From: a virus
IMG/VR virus record: IMGVR_UViG_3300013005_000122
Coordinates: 1-29,805 of that record
DNA: 29,805 bases
Direction: 5' to 3' (one strand)
Part shown: piece by piece, positions 1-8,087 of the stretch
Numbering within the stretch: position 1 is the first letter of the stretch
Layout: each line of letters begins with the position of its first letter
Notes under the pieces: model-generated
Seen by the model: only the letters and a program-made list of their open reading frames with translations
The model's database searches: none
What the model was told of the DNA's origin: nothing
Made by a program: the position numbers and the translations under genes

Positions 1-65
1 AAAGCCTCTACGTTTGCTCTTGAAGTTTTGCCATTTCCTATAACCGCTATGGTTACTCGTCTCAT
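1..65 (-). CDS. Start of an unidentified gene, cut by the left edge
   Basis: Only the first 21 codons are in the window. The ATG at 65-63 follows a strong ribosome binding site, AAGGAGG, on the minus strand. The visible protein begins MRRVTIAVIGNGKTSRANVE. The beta-strand followed by GNGKTSR resembles the first strand and nucleotide-binding turn of a Rossmann-like or P-loop-like fold, but too little is visible to name a family. It starts 51 bases after the gpI-like gene, in the same direction, so it is probably the next gene of the operon. The reading frame is open to the edge. I infer a real gene from the binding site and the good frame; its function is unknown. Confidence 0.6.
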   Translation of the reverse strand, partial: MRRVTIAVIGNGKTSRANVEA

Positions 66-116
66 TTGGTACCTCCTTGACGGAGATGCCAGCATACACA
101 ACTCTTACAAAAAGGG

Positions 117-2111
117 CTAGTCTGGTTGCGCTACAAAGATGGCCCAAGGAGTTCCGTGAGTTATATACCCTCCGACAGTTGCAGCAAGCCTGTTTTGTAC
201 TAACTCTCTATTTTTATAATAATGACTTCTAGACAAACCTGGAGTACCTTCCCACACTAAGTCACCAATTTGAAGATATCCACCCGCTCCATCAAAGTAT
301 GGCGCTACATAAGATGCTCTTTCAAACAAAACAGCGTCAACAAATAGTACATTACCTGTGCCACCAGCCCAAGATATTTTAACAATTGCGTTTTTAGCAT
401 TTACAGGAGCAGTGGCTACAAGCGAAACTCTGCCAAACGTAGTTCCAACATTTGTAGCTGTTCCAGCAGTAGTAGATATAAACGTTCCGCCTTCGGTATA
501 CCAAGATACGTTAGCTGTTGCTGTAGTAGCTGCTCCAGTTCTTTTTGCGTAAAAACTTAAAGCGTATTCTGAACCAGGTACTAAATTAGTAAGTTGAGAC
601 GTCTCTAAAGTAACTGCGCCAGCTACAGTTGGGGTTAAAGTAAGTGATGTAGTACTAAAAGCAAGAGCTCCTGTTGCAGAAGTTGCTACAGTAGCGTTTG
701 CAGTGCTACAAGACCATCCAGTTGTATTGACTTCAAAACTAGGGTTTGTTAGTAAGTTAATTCTGTTTGAGATTAAAACTATATCTGTTCTTCTTGCGTC
801 AACAAAATTAGTAGGTTCTGCAGATTCTTCAAATTGAACTGCGTCAATGTAGTGAACTTCAGCGGAAGAACATCCCTCAATTCTTATGTAAGGAACCGCA
901 AATTTTGCATTAACTGGTGCCGAAGAGGTTGAAAAAGCTGGTCTTGTCCAAGCTCCTGTAGTGTTGTTACCACTAGATTCACCAGCAGTTCCTAATAATG
1001 TTTCATTTTCGGAGTACCATCTAATATCTAATACAACGTTTCTAGGGGTAGTTTTAGCTCTACTGTACGCAGATAGCGTGTAAGAAGTTCCGCTTTTAAC
1101 AGGTATACCTAATGTTCTAACATCCAATGTTCCACAAGCTATTTCTACATCCGCTGCAGCTGTGGCAGTTACTTTTAAAAACCCTGCCTGTCCGTTTGGG
1201 TAATTAGACGGTGATGATGCTTCGCTGTACGGGTCTATTGTTGGAGACTCACTTGTTGCGTCTCCTTGAACTAAAGTAGCGTTAGAAATGCTTTGCCAAA
1301 AGCCAATAGACTCTTTAAAAGATGATGAGTTTACATCTAGCATGTAGTTAGTAATTGGTTTTAGTCTGCAGTTGTAGCCTGAAAACGCTGTGACATAAGT
1401 TTTTAAACCTTGTATAGAGCCCTTTTCAGAATATATTTTAATTGCGTTTCTTAATAAAATTCGTGCTTGTTGTAGACCTACGTAGGGTTCATATGTCAAA
1501 CCAAATTGGTTTAACATAGCCGGTATTAGCCTGCCGTCTAAGTTTAAAACATCGTACCGTTCACTTACATTTTGAGCAGAAGTTTTAAATAGGTCGTGTT
1601 CAACAGCAAAAATACTTAAAAAGTTGTATAGGTCATCGTTTATTGAATCTTCGTTATCAGAAGCAGAAAACGTATTTTTAATTTTGAATATGGCTGGTAA
1701 ATATTCATAAAATTGTTCTCTAGTTCCGTAATCTTTTACAGAAACTCCTAATGCTTCTCCTGCTTTAACCCACGTATTCTGTACAGTTTCTTGTACAAAT
1801 ATTGAATAGTAATAAGTATGGCCCGGTATAAGTCCAGAGTTATTTGGAACCTGTCCAGTGTCTAGATAATAACTTGCATCATCTTGAGGTGTAGCTGCGA
1901 CTAATACGTCTCCGTCATCTGGGGTCATTGGAAACCCAAAAGGATTTCTTAAAAGTCTAAGGTTGCTCCAAGAACCAGAAGGTTCAGTCCATTTTAGTTC
2001 TATTTCGTTGTACCCAGTAGAGACCGCAGTAAAAGGGGATGCGTCAAAATCTACTAGGGTATTAGCACCATAGAAAGATAGACCATAAAAACCAACACCA
2101 TAAATAGGCAT
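117..2111 (-). CDS. gpI-like baseplate/tail protein with FN3-like and two carbohydrate-binding-like domains
   Basis: 664 aa. The N-terminus (1-20) is rich in Gly-Tyr turns. Residues about 22-125 look like a fibronectin type III domain (IELKWTEPSGS, then HTYYYSIFVQ). Residues about 130-250 match the P2 gpI tail protein family, with YEYLPAIFK, the region around ERYDVLNLDGRLIPAML, and RNAIKIYSEKGSIQGLKTYV. Two beta-rich repeats follow (about 265-430 and 450-600); the second opens NLLTNPSFEVNTTGWS and both end with an [IV]DAV.FE motif, as in CBM4/9-like carbohydrate-binding modules. In P2, gpI joins gpJ at the baseplate edge and carries the fibre, which suits its place two genes after the gpJ-like gene. 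P2 gpI itself is far shorter, so the flanking domains are additions. I infer that they bind surface glycans. No strong ribosome binding site is visible before the ATG. Confidence 0.75.
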   Translation of the reverse strand: MPIYGVGFYGLSFYGANTLVDFDASPFTAVSTGYNEIELKWTEPSGSWSNLRLLRNPFGFPMTPDDGDVLVAATPQDDASYYLDTGQVPNNSGLIPGHTYYYSIFVQETVQNTWVKAGEALGVSVKDYGTREQFYEYLPAIFKIKNTFSASDNEDSINDDLYNFLSIFAVEHDLFKTSAQNVSERYDVLNLDGRLIPAMLNQFGLTYEPYVGLQQARILLRNAIKIYSEKGSIQGLKTYVTAFSGYNCRLKPITNYMLDVNSSSFKESIGFWQSISNATLVQGDATSESPTIDPYSEASSPSNYPNGQAGFLKVTATAAADVEIACGTLDVRTLGIPVKSGTSYTLSAYSRAKTTPRNVVLDIRWYSENETLLGTAGESSGNNTTGAWTRPAFSTSSAPVNAKFAVPYIRIEGCSSAEVHYIDAVQFEESAEPTNFVDARRTDIVLISNRINLLTNPSFEVNTTGWSCSTANATVATSATGALAFSTTSLTLTPTVAGAVTLETSQLTNLVPGSEYALSFYAKRTGAATTATANVSWYTEGGTFISTTAGTATNVGTTFGRVSLVATAPVNAKNAIVKISWAGGTGNVLFVDAVLFERASYVAPYFDGAGGYLQIGDLVWEGTPGLSRSHYYKNRELVQNRLAATVGGYITHGTPWAIFVAQPD

Positions 2112-2117
2112 CTATAT

Positions 2118-2585
2118 TTAACCAAACACCCAAGAAACAACAGCTAGATTATCTAACAATTGTGTTGCTCCTGTAGCTAATACCTCTCCGGTTATGGAAA
2201 TAGCAGCAACAGTTGTTCCAGCAGAGTTTTTCCATTCTTGTAGGTTTGCGCTTTGACTAGCAACTCCACGCACTACTAAAGGCACTGTAGTAGTGCTAGT
2301 AGATAGAACAGTTCCACCCCCAGATAATTTTAAATATTGGGTATGGACGTCTGCTGTAATTCCGTTTTCTAAATTAGCAAGGCGTGAGGAAACGTTATTC
2401 CATGAAGTAGCTACGTTTGTGTATGCTCCTGAACCAGTTGTAGAAATATTAGGGTTAATTCCTAGTATGCTCTCAATTGCAGTAACTTCATCTTGAAGTA
2501 AGTTTGGGTGGGATGCGTCAATAGTATCTACAGTATTTGCTTTTGTAGTAAAAGTTCTAATCGACCCTGGGTATACGGCTGCCAT
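2118..2585 (-). CDS. Small fibre-like structural protein
   Basis: 155 aa. It begins MAAVYPGSIRTFTTKANTVD, a type of opening common in short phage structural proteins. This is followed by a short helix (LLQDEVTAIESILGINP) and, near residue 80, an HTQYL motif often seen in phage fibre proteins. The second half is beta-rich and Thr/Ser-rich without an enzyme motif. An AAGGAG ribosome binding site precedes the ATG. It sits between the gpJ-like and gpI-like baseplate genes, so a baseplate-attached fibre or fibre adaptor is the likely role. That role is inferred from position and composition only. Confidence 0.6.
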   Translation of the reverse strand: MAAVYPGSIRTFTTKANTVDTIDASHPNLLQDEVTAIESILGINPNISTTGSGAYTNVATSWNNVSSRLANLENGITADVHTQYLKLSGGGTVLSTSTTTVPLVVRGVASQSANLQEWKNSAGTTVAAISITGEVLATGATQLLDNLAVVSWVFG

Positions 2586-2594
2586 GTTCTCTCC

Positions 2595-4307
2595 TTAGTT
2601 AATTCCGCCAGATACATTTACTGTAAATGTACCTTCTTCTGGCAATTCATTTACTGCACATGTAACAGTTTCTACTACCAGTGCTAAAGCAGTTCCTACT
2701 GATGCTGCAGTAGAAGCGATGTTTGCGTTTGTTTTAGCGTAGGTAAACGTAGTAGATGTGGGAACTGTAAGTACAGTAAACGTTCCATTAAACACTGCGT
2801 TAGCTACATTTGCAATTCTTACTTTTTGGCCAACAGTAAAGTTATGGGCTGCTGATGTAGTAACAGTTGCTACATTTGATGTTAAAGCAAAGTTAGACAC
2901 GTTAAATTGTTGTTTAGCGTCTGTTCTACGCAAAATCTCTACTGTTACAAAGTCAACGCCCGTTAATGCGTCTAACGAACTCATTATGTATTGAAGAGGT
3001 ATTTGGTCGGCAAAAAACACGTTATCTATGTTAAATACTTCTCTTAGTATAGATAAAGCTTGATTTTGCAAAATACTTTGTTTATATTGGGGCAATAAAT
3101 TTATAGTTACTTCTACGTCAACTCCTACGTATGAAGGAGGAAAATAACTTATGTCAGTTCCAGGAGCGGCTTTTTCTGCAAAATAAGAAGACAGTTCTGT
3201 AGTTAGGTTATCAAACACAGCGGTAGTAGATGAAACTCCTCCCGAAACAACAACACCTCGGTCTCCAAATGGTTTTACAAAGAGAAGTATGTGTGAGTAC
3301 ACGTTTGCTTCTGCTACTGCTTTTGCAACTCCTGGAAGTTGAAGAGCAAGCGAAGCGTAGTCTTGCAAAGACACCGCTCTACTCAAAGCTTTTAACGCTA
3401 ATGGTGCGTTGGTACGAACTGAATCTGTAGTCTCAGGGTCTGAACCGCCAGAAGCAGCGAGGTTGTTGTTTACGGTAACACCTGTTTGTGGGTTTGTTAA
3501 AAAGAAAGTTAATTTGTTTAAAGGAACGTTTCCTGCCGCCCCTACCCCTACTCTGTAAGTAGCGTTAATTGTTGCAGCTGATGGAGGAATTCTGCCCCCA
3601 ATACCGTCACCAAATTGAATATATGTAAACCCTTCAGAATCTGAAAAAGTTGTAAAAACGGGGTCAAATAAATTGCTGTCAATTAAGAAAGCGTTGTATG
3701 AATACGCTACTCCGTTTACAGAAATTTGAATACTGTCTACAATAACTGAGTCTTGAGACAGTTTAAATATTTGATTTGGGTTTCCGTTAGAGGTTCCTAA
3801 CTGTTGTGTAACTGTTTTTCCTTGAGTAGCATCTACTACTGCTGTTCCGTTTACAGAACCAACTTTAGCTGGAACTACAACTGACTCGTCTGTTTCAAAC
3901 ACTACTTGAGTAGTTACTCCGTTTACAATAACAGATGTAGCAATTTGTGTTCCTGCAGGAACTGTTTTGTTAGTAGCACTAGAGTTAGTGAAATTTAATT
4001 CAACTACAGCTGGGGTGCTTTCTGTAGGGGTGTAATTAAGCATAGAGGCGATTCTAAGAATGCTGTCTCTTTGGCTGGCAGTAGCTAAAAAGCCCTCACT
4101 AGCTGCTCTGTCAATGTAGAAGTTTAGTAGGTCTCCCATATAAGAAAACAGTTCAACCAGAGTAACGCCAAAGTCTGAAGGGTCTCGGTTAGTCCAATTA
4201 GGGGCATAATTTGGTATTAAGTTTAAAAGGTCTTCACGAATGGTCTCATAATCCCTAGAGGTGTAGTCCACCTGTGGGATGAATGAAGAGGAAGCGTTTT
4301 CAGCCAT
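2595..4307 (-). CDS. Baseplate wedge protein, gpJ-like, with an inserted fibre module
   Basis: 570 aa. The N-terminal region (YTSRDYETIREDLLNLIP, then SDFGVTLVELFSYMGDLLNFY) and the YIQFGDGIGGRIPP segment near 229-242 are typical of the baseplate J family (P2 gpJ, distant T4 gp6). These proteins form the wedges that ring the hub and trigger sheath contraction. Residues 1-470 cover the J-like core. Residues about 471-541 hold an extra module (ALTSNVATVTTSAAH to TFTYAKTNAN), which is found again in the two long fibre genes of this window. About 30 residues then follow to the end. The start has GGAG upstream and overlaps the gp25-like gene by 8 bases, suggesting coupled translation. Confidence 0.9.
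   Translation of the reverse strand: MAENASSSFIPQVDYTSRDYETIREDLLNLIPNYAPNWTNRDPSDFGVTLVELFSYMGDLLNFYIDRAASEGFLATASQRDSILRIASMLNYTPTESTPAVVELNFTNSSATNKTVPAGTQIATSVIVNGVTTQVVFETDESVVVPAKVGSVNGTAVVDATQGKTVTQQLGTSNGNPNQIFKLSQDSVIVDSIQISVNGVAYSYNAFLIDSNLFDPVFTTFSDSEGFTYIQFGDGIGGRIPPSAATINATYRVGVGAAGNVPLNKLTFFLTNPQTGVTVNNNLAASGGSDPETTDSVRTNAPLALKALSRAVSLQDYASLALQLPGVAKAVAEANVYSHILLFVKPFGDRGVVVSGGVSSTTAVFDNLTTELSSYFAEKAAPGTDISYFPPSYVGVDVEVTINLLPQYKQSILQNQALSILREVFNIDNVFFADQIPLQYIMSSLDALTGVDFVTVEILRRTDAKQQFNVSNFALTSNVATVTTSAAHNFTVGQKVRIANVANAVFNGTFTVLTVPTSTTFTYAKTNANIASTAASVGTALALVVETVTCAVNELPEEGTFTVNVSGGIN
2685..2897 (-). repeat. Fibre-type module inside the gpJ-like gene
   Basis: Codes for residues about 471-541 of the gpJ-like protein. 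The pattern ALTSNVAT.TTSAAH, then FNGTF, then VPTSTTFTYAKTNAN, is shared with five copies in the long fibre genes at 21507-23963 and 26418-28733. This is the only copy outside the fibre genes. Confidence 0.8.
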
Positions 4308-4707
4308 TAGTTATCTCCTGAATTAAATCACCTGAGGAACTAAGGATAGCGGTTTTTAGCTTAACTGTATCCTCCTCCCCAGTAGGAAGTCTGTAAAAAA
4401 CGCTCACTTCTAGGGCGCCCTGTTCGGCGTCAAAGACTGGCCTTATGGAAGTTACCTGTAAATCTGGCAACCATTTACTAAAAGCCTCTGTAATTGTTCT
4501 GTTTGCTTTTTCTACAGCTAAAGCTTCGTTTTCAAAGACTGTTTGATTTACTAAGCTTCCATAGTTAGGTCGCATTACTCTTTCGCCAAACCTACTCATT
4601 AATACTAGTAGTACCCTGTCTTGCCATATTTTTTTAGGGTCAGTTGAATAAGTTAACTCTCCAAAGTTATTGAAAGAAAATGGAAGAGAAATTGCTGAGC
4701 TTGCCAT
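4300..4707 (-). CDS. Baseplate wedge protein, gp25/gpW-like
   Basis: 135 aa from the chosen start. The sequence shows the gp25-like pattern: FGELTYSTDPKKIWQDRVLLVL, then SRFGERVMRPNYGSLV, and a C-terminal beta pair (GALEVSVFYRLPTGEEDTV). In T4 and P2 relatives this small protein links the wedge to the sheath end and the hub. Older databases call the family gp25-like lysozyme, but there is no lysozyme active site here. The first possible start is a TTG at 4725. I prefer the ATG at 4707 because GGAG lies about 8 bases upstream and this ATG overlaps the preceding stop as TAATG. The C-terminus overlaps the gpJ-like gene by 8 bases, keeping the conserved W-J gene order. Confidence 0.9.
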   Translation of the reverse strand: MASSAISLPFSFNNFGELTYSTDPKKIWQDRVLLVLMSRFGERVMRPNYGSLVNQTVFENEALAVEKANRTITEAFSKWLPDLQVTSIRPVFDAEQGALEVSVFYRLPTGEEDTVKLKTAILSSSGDLIQEITNG

Positions 4708-5177
4708 TAGTAGACTCCTATCCAAATTGGGAAATTAGCATCTCCACCCTCAAACATAACCCATACTCCTTGGTCAAGTCTTGGAACTAACCTGTGAGGT
4801 GCGTGTTCTGCTGTGGTGTTTGTTTCTTGTTCGTCATTCCAAAGTTCGTCAGTATCTGCAGCTGTTTTTTTAGGGTGTTTTAAAGTAGTTGCTCCCGCTT
4901 TAGCTACTACCGTTAAGGCTGGAACAGTTTCTGTATCACCTCTTGAGTCTGTAACCGACACGGGTGTTGTAGTTAAAAGTGCTGCAATCTGTGCCGCTGT
5001 ATGTTCTTGATGGTCAGGGTGGTTTGAATTAGAGGTTACAGGTAGGCACGGCCACGCCCATTCGCTTAAAGCGTTACCTAAAACTTGAGGAACAAGTAGT
5101 TTAATTCTTTTATACCCATCAGGGTCTTCGTTTTGTTTACAAATACCTCTGTATACCCCGTAATGTTTATCGCTCAT
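4707..5177 (-). CDS. Baseplate spike OB-fold protein, gp5/gpV-like
   Basis: 156 aa. It opens YGVYRGICKQNEDPDGYKRI.LLVPQV, the typical start of the gp5 N-terminal/gpV OB-fold domain, and ends with LDQGVWVMFEGGDANFPIWIGVY, the usual last strands of that fold. Between them is an insert of about 80 residues with TA-rich and charged stretches. No lysozyme domain or long beta-helix needle repeat follows, so it is either a short spike or an adaptor for a separate tip. It overlaps the hub gene by ATGA at 5174-5177, and the following gene by TAATG. The place between hub and wedge genes matches contractile tail operons. Confidence 0.85.
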   Translation of the reverse strand: MSDKHYGVYRGICKQNEDPDGYKRIKLLVPQVLGNALSEWAWPCLPVTSNSNHPDHQEHTAAQIAALLTTTPVSVTDSRGDTETVPALTVVAKAGATTLKHPKKTAADTDELWNDEQETNTTAEHAPHRLVPRLDQGVWVMFEGGDANFPIWIGVY

Positions 5178-6484
5178 GTTAGCCTCGCTATTCTAGCTGC
5201 AACAACTGGAGAGCGTCTAGGTTCTGTTTTTTTAGACACTAGATTTCCTTTATTTGAAGACCAAGTATTATTAGACACCTCAAAGGATTTTTTGACAGGG
5301 GCGGTTCTATTTTTTGAGGTAACTAATCTAATATCAGCTGTAGGCTTTAATTGCACAGATGAAGAGATTAGTTGACTTTTTGGTTTTTCTCTTGTCTGTC
5401 TAACATTTGGTTTAATTGTCCTGTTTTGAGTTGCTGAGGGTACCTCAGGAGCTCCTGGGATGTTTATACTACCTAGAGAGTCTGTTCCTAAAACTAAATA
5501 AGTTGTGTAAAGATTAAAATTTAACTGAGATTCCTCTACACGGTGTTCAGTTTCTAGTATCGTCCAATAACCAGTGTAAGAACCCACTCCGTCTAAATAT
5601 ATTGGTTTACTTGGGGACAGGTTGCCGTTTCCAAAGACTACGGCTGTGGCTCTGTAAGGAAATTTAGAGTTTTCATCTGCAGCTTCGGCTTCGTATGTGG
5701 CCGTCTCAAAATCGTTAGCAACGATTGTAGTTGCGTATTTATCAAACAACTGTGTTTGAGATTTTTTTCTAGTAGGCTGCCCCGCTTTTGATTTAGTTAC
5801 TTGAACTAAGTCACCTGTTCTAGGGTCTATACCCGTAATTGCAGTCGCTGATTTATCTGACATACCGTGAGATAAAGTCTCTCCAATAACAGGGTTAAAC
5901 TTGTAGATATTTTTATCTGTTTTTCTTCCGTATTCGCCTTTAACGTAATAAAGAGCTTCAGAGATACCTTCTGTAAATTCTTTTAGGTGGGGTTGAAAAT
6001 ATAGTGTTGTTCCTTCTACGTTTAAACTATAACCAGATTGTTTAGCTAATTTTCTTAAAAACTCCCAGTCCGTTAGACCAGCCTGTGATATTTGTGGGTA
6101 CACTCTTGGATGGGGTTCAATTTTGTATGAGAAACCGTTTTCTACTGCAATTTTTTGAGCAATCTCACTTGCAGTAACGTTTCTAAAAATATCTTGGCTA
6201 GCTTGTCTCATTACGTAAGAAGCTCCAATTGCCGATACCTCAATAAAGTTTGACACCGAATCCATATCAGCTTTAACGTCATGAACGTACCCTACAAATT
6301 CTCTTTTACCAATAGATAATGTTATAGGGGTTCCTGGCTTTACCCTTGAAATGTCTACAGACCAGTCTCTAAATTGAATTGAAGCGAACTCGTGGTCAAA
6401 CAAACCCTGTCTAATGTAAGCAGAGAATACTCGCTCTGGTTGAGCAGCACTAGTAGGAAAAGACACGCGTACTTGATTAAACAC
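5174..6484 (-). CDS. Baseplate hub protein, gpD/gp27-like (late control D family)
   Basis: 436 aa, starting with GTG, with AAGGA upstream. Residues about 1-350 follow the gpD/gp27/VgrG hub plan: a barrel with FVGYVHDVKADMD, then SYVMRQASQDIFRNVTASEIAQKIA and GLTDWEFLRKLAKQSGYSLNVEGTTLYFQP, which is diagnostic for the family. These proteins form a trimer that adapts the six-fold tube to the three-fold spike. The last 90 residues are basic and Ser/Thr/Lys-rich (KPNVRQTREKPKSQ) and look disordered; this tail is not usual for the family. The gene overlaps the LysM gene by 8 bases and the spike gene by 4. Confidence 0.88.
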   Translation of the reverse strand: MFNQVRVSFPTSAAQPERVFSAYIRQGLFDHEFASIQFRDWSVDISRVKPGTPITLSIGKREFVGYVHDVKADMDSVSNFIEVSAIGASYVMRQASQDIFRNVTASEIAQKIAVENGFSYKIEPHPRVYPQISQAGLTDWEFLRKLAKQSGYSLNVEGTTLYFQPHLKEFTEGISEALYYVKGEYGRKTDKNIYKFNPVIGETLSHGMSDKSATAITGIDPRTGDLVQVTKSKAGQPTRKKSQTQLFDKYATTIVANDFETATYEAEAADENSKFPYRATAVVFGNGNLSPSKPIYLDGVGSYTGYWTILETEHRVEESQLNFNLYTTYLVLGTDSLGSINIPGAPEVPSATQNRTIKPNVRQTREKPKSQLISSSVQLKPTADIRLVTSKNRTAPVKKSFEVSNNTWSSNKGNLVSKKTEPRRSPVVAARIARLT

Positions 6485-6758
6485 TAGGAATCCTTAGAAG
6501 AGTTCCTGGAGCAATGTTTTGTAAGTCTTCAACTTCAGGGTTTGCTTCCATAATTATCCACCAATACCCAGGTTTACCGTAAAATTTCATAGCAATGTTG
6601 TCTAGTCTTTCACCTTGTTTGTATGGATATTCTCTGTAGGTTAAAACTCCAAGCTCATCAAATTCGTAAAAAACCACAGGGTACGAGTCGCCATCAGGCT
6701 CAAAAGAAATAAAGTCAACAACGGAAAGCTCGTAACGTGAACCTAATCTAATTGTCAT
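6477..6758 (-). CDS. LysM-domain tail/baseplate protein (gpX/gp53-like)
   Basis: 93 aa. Residues about 42-92 form a LysM-like domain: YPYKQGERLDNIAMKFYGKP, YWWIIMEANP, then APGTLLRIPSV. The N-terminal 40 residues hold beta-strands and two YEF/YREY elements. Small LysM proteins beside the tape measure and hub (P2 gpX; LysM in T4 gp53) act in the tube-to-hub junction, not in peptidoglycan binding from the cell. AAGGAT lies 6 bases before the ATG. The 3' end overlaps the hub gene by 8 bases. Confidence 0.88.
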   Translation of the reverse strand: MTIRLGSRYELSVVDFISFEPDGDSYPVVFYEFDELGVLTYREYPYKQGERLDNIAMKFYGKPGYWWIIMEANPEVEDLQNIAPGTLLRIPSV

Positions 6759-6767
6759 TTTTTATCC

Positions 6768-8087
6768 TTAATTTCCAACCGCGGTTGCAAGCGCTAGTCC
6801 TGATGTAGCAAGTACTTGTAGAGAAATGCTTAAATCACTTCTAATTGGAACCATGTCAGGAGTAAAGGATGTGTGAGTTACGCTTAAACTGTTTACATAC
6901 CCTTGGTATGAAAGTGGTCCAATGTCAATGTTTAACAAAGTTGGCATTAGGTACCCAATGTCTGCAGTTTGTATACCTCTTCGGTTTGTCCATTTCATAC
7001 TACCTGCACCATCACCGTTAATGGTTTTATATAAAAATTCAATATCAGCAAGGGTTCCTCTTGTAAACAAGTCCATTAATTTTTCTTCTAATTGTGCTGA
7101 GCTTTGTTGAAACGCTCCAGCAAGTAAGTAGTATTGACCAAAGTCTCTTACGGTTTCTTGACGGAGCTGTTGTCTAGCAAACAAAGCGGAATCATAAACG
7201 GCATCAGGTCTACTGGTTGTGTCTGGTTTTGGAGTTGATAGCCCAGGCCTTTCAAATCTAGCTTGAGCGCATGCAAAATCGTTAGTTCTATCTAATCTTA
7301 TGTTAAAAGCAATACTTTGAGTCGCTGGAAAAGCCGCTACTAAATTTAAAAACATGTCGTTTACGTTAGGAACTGCATCCATTTGAACTGCAACTTGAGT
7401 TTGTATAGCGTCTGGGTTCCACATAAATTGAAAGCCAAACCTTCTTTCGTGGTCTCCGCTGTCTATTTTATCTATTTTTTTCTTGTCTTCTTCAGTAGAG
7501 CCTGTTTGAATAGCTACGTCAGCACTTTGACGCCACCACAAACGGCCACGTCTATATGTATCAGAAGATACTTGAGGTTTTCCAAAGGCTTGGTATGCAC
7601 CGCCTGGATTGTTAACGTCCGTAGGTAATTTTGGCAGACTCCATGTATGTGGAGGCAAATTCCAAGAGTAATCGTTTGGGTCGGCTTCCGGTATTGGTGA
7701 CGGAGTTGTGTCTTGTTCAACTGTAGTTTTAGATTTTGTTACTGATTTTCCTTCAAAAGGTCTAGACCCATAAGGAACTTTATTACTTGATTTAGTATCT
7801 TTTTTATTAATTTCTTTTAATACTGATGCGACTGAAAGAACAGTAGAACCAGTAAGTGCTAATTTACCAGCTTTTTTTAGTCCTTGTTTAGTAGCAACTT
7901 TTTTTATTGTGCTGCCTACAGCGTACCCAGCGCTAGTTTTTACTATTTTTCCAGGTTTAGCTGCTTTAGTTGAGGCCTTTACACCTAGTGTAGTGGCTTT
8001 TTTTAATCCATTTTGTGCTATTTTTTTAGCACCAACCATAGTAGCTACTCTAACTACTCCTAGTACCACAGGTATGAATATTGGCAT
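6768..8087 (-). CDS. Probable tube-baseplate adaptor with basic N-terminal region
   Basis: 439 aa. I do not recognise the full-length family. The first ~100 residues are very basic and Ala/Gly/Val-rich, with repeated KKA/KKV/LKKAGK motifs and a hydrophobic start (PIFIPVVLGVVRVATMVGA); they resemble a membrane-active or DNA-binding tail. Residues 100-210 are Pro-rich and probably linker. From 215 on, RRFGFQFMWNPDAIQTQVAVQ and the following beta-rich part resemble tube-like or CIS-tube proteins, which open with a phrase about NP in a beta hairpin. Position between the tape measure and the LysM and hub genes fits a T4 gp48/gp54-type tube initiator. The ATG overlaps the tape measure stop as TAATG. 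Confidence 0.55.
   Translation of the reverse strand: MPIFIPVVLGVVRVATMVGAKKIAQNGLKKATTLGVKASTKAAKPGKIVKTSAGYAVGSTIKKVATKQGLKKAGKLALTGSTVLSVASVLKEINKKDTKSSNKVPYGSRPFEGKSVTKSKTTVEQDTTPSPIPEADPNDYSWNLPPHTWSLPKLPTDVNNPGGAYQAFGKPQVSSDTYRRGRLWWRQSADVAIQTGSTEEDKKKIDKIDSGDHERRFGFQFMWNPDAIQTQVAVQMDAVPNVNDMFLNLVAAFPATQSIAFNIRLDRTNDFACAQARFERPGLSTPKPDTTSRPDAVYDSALFARQQLRQETVRDFGQYYLLAGAFQQSSAQLEEKLMDLFTRGTLADIEFLYKTINGDGAGSMKWTNRRGIQTADIGYLMPTLLNIDIGPLSYQGYVNSLSVTHTSFTPDMVPIRSDLSISLQVLATSGLALATAVGN

Noticed and set aside
4300-4725. Lysozyme function and TTG start for the gp25-like gene
   Set aside because: The family name lysozyme is historical and no catalytic residues are seen. The TTG start places the ribosome binding site inside the gene, whereas the ATG at 4707 is correctly spaced.
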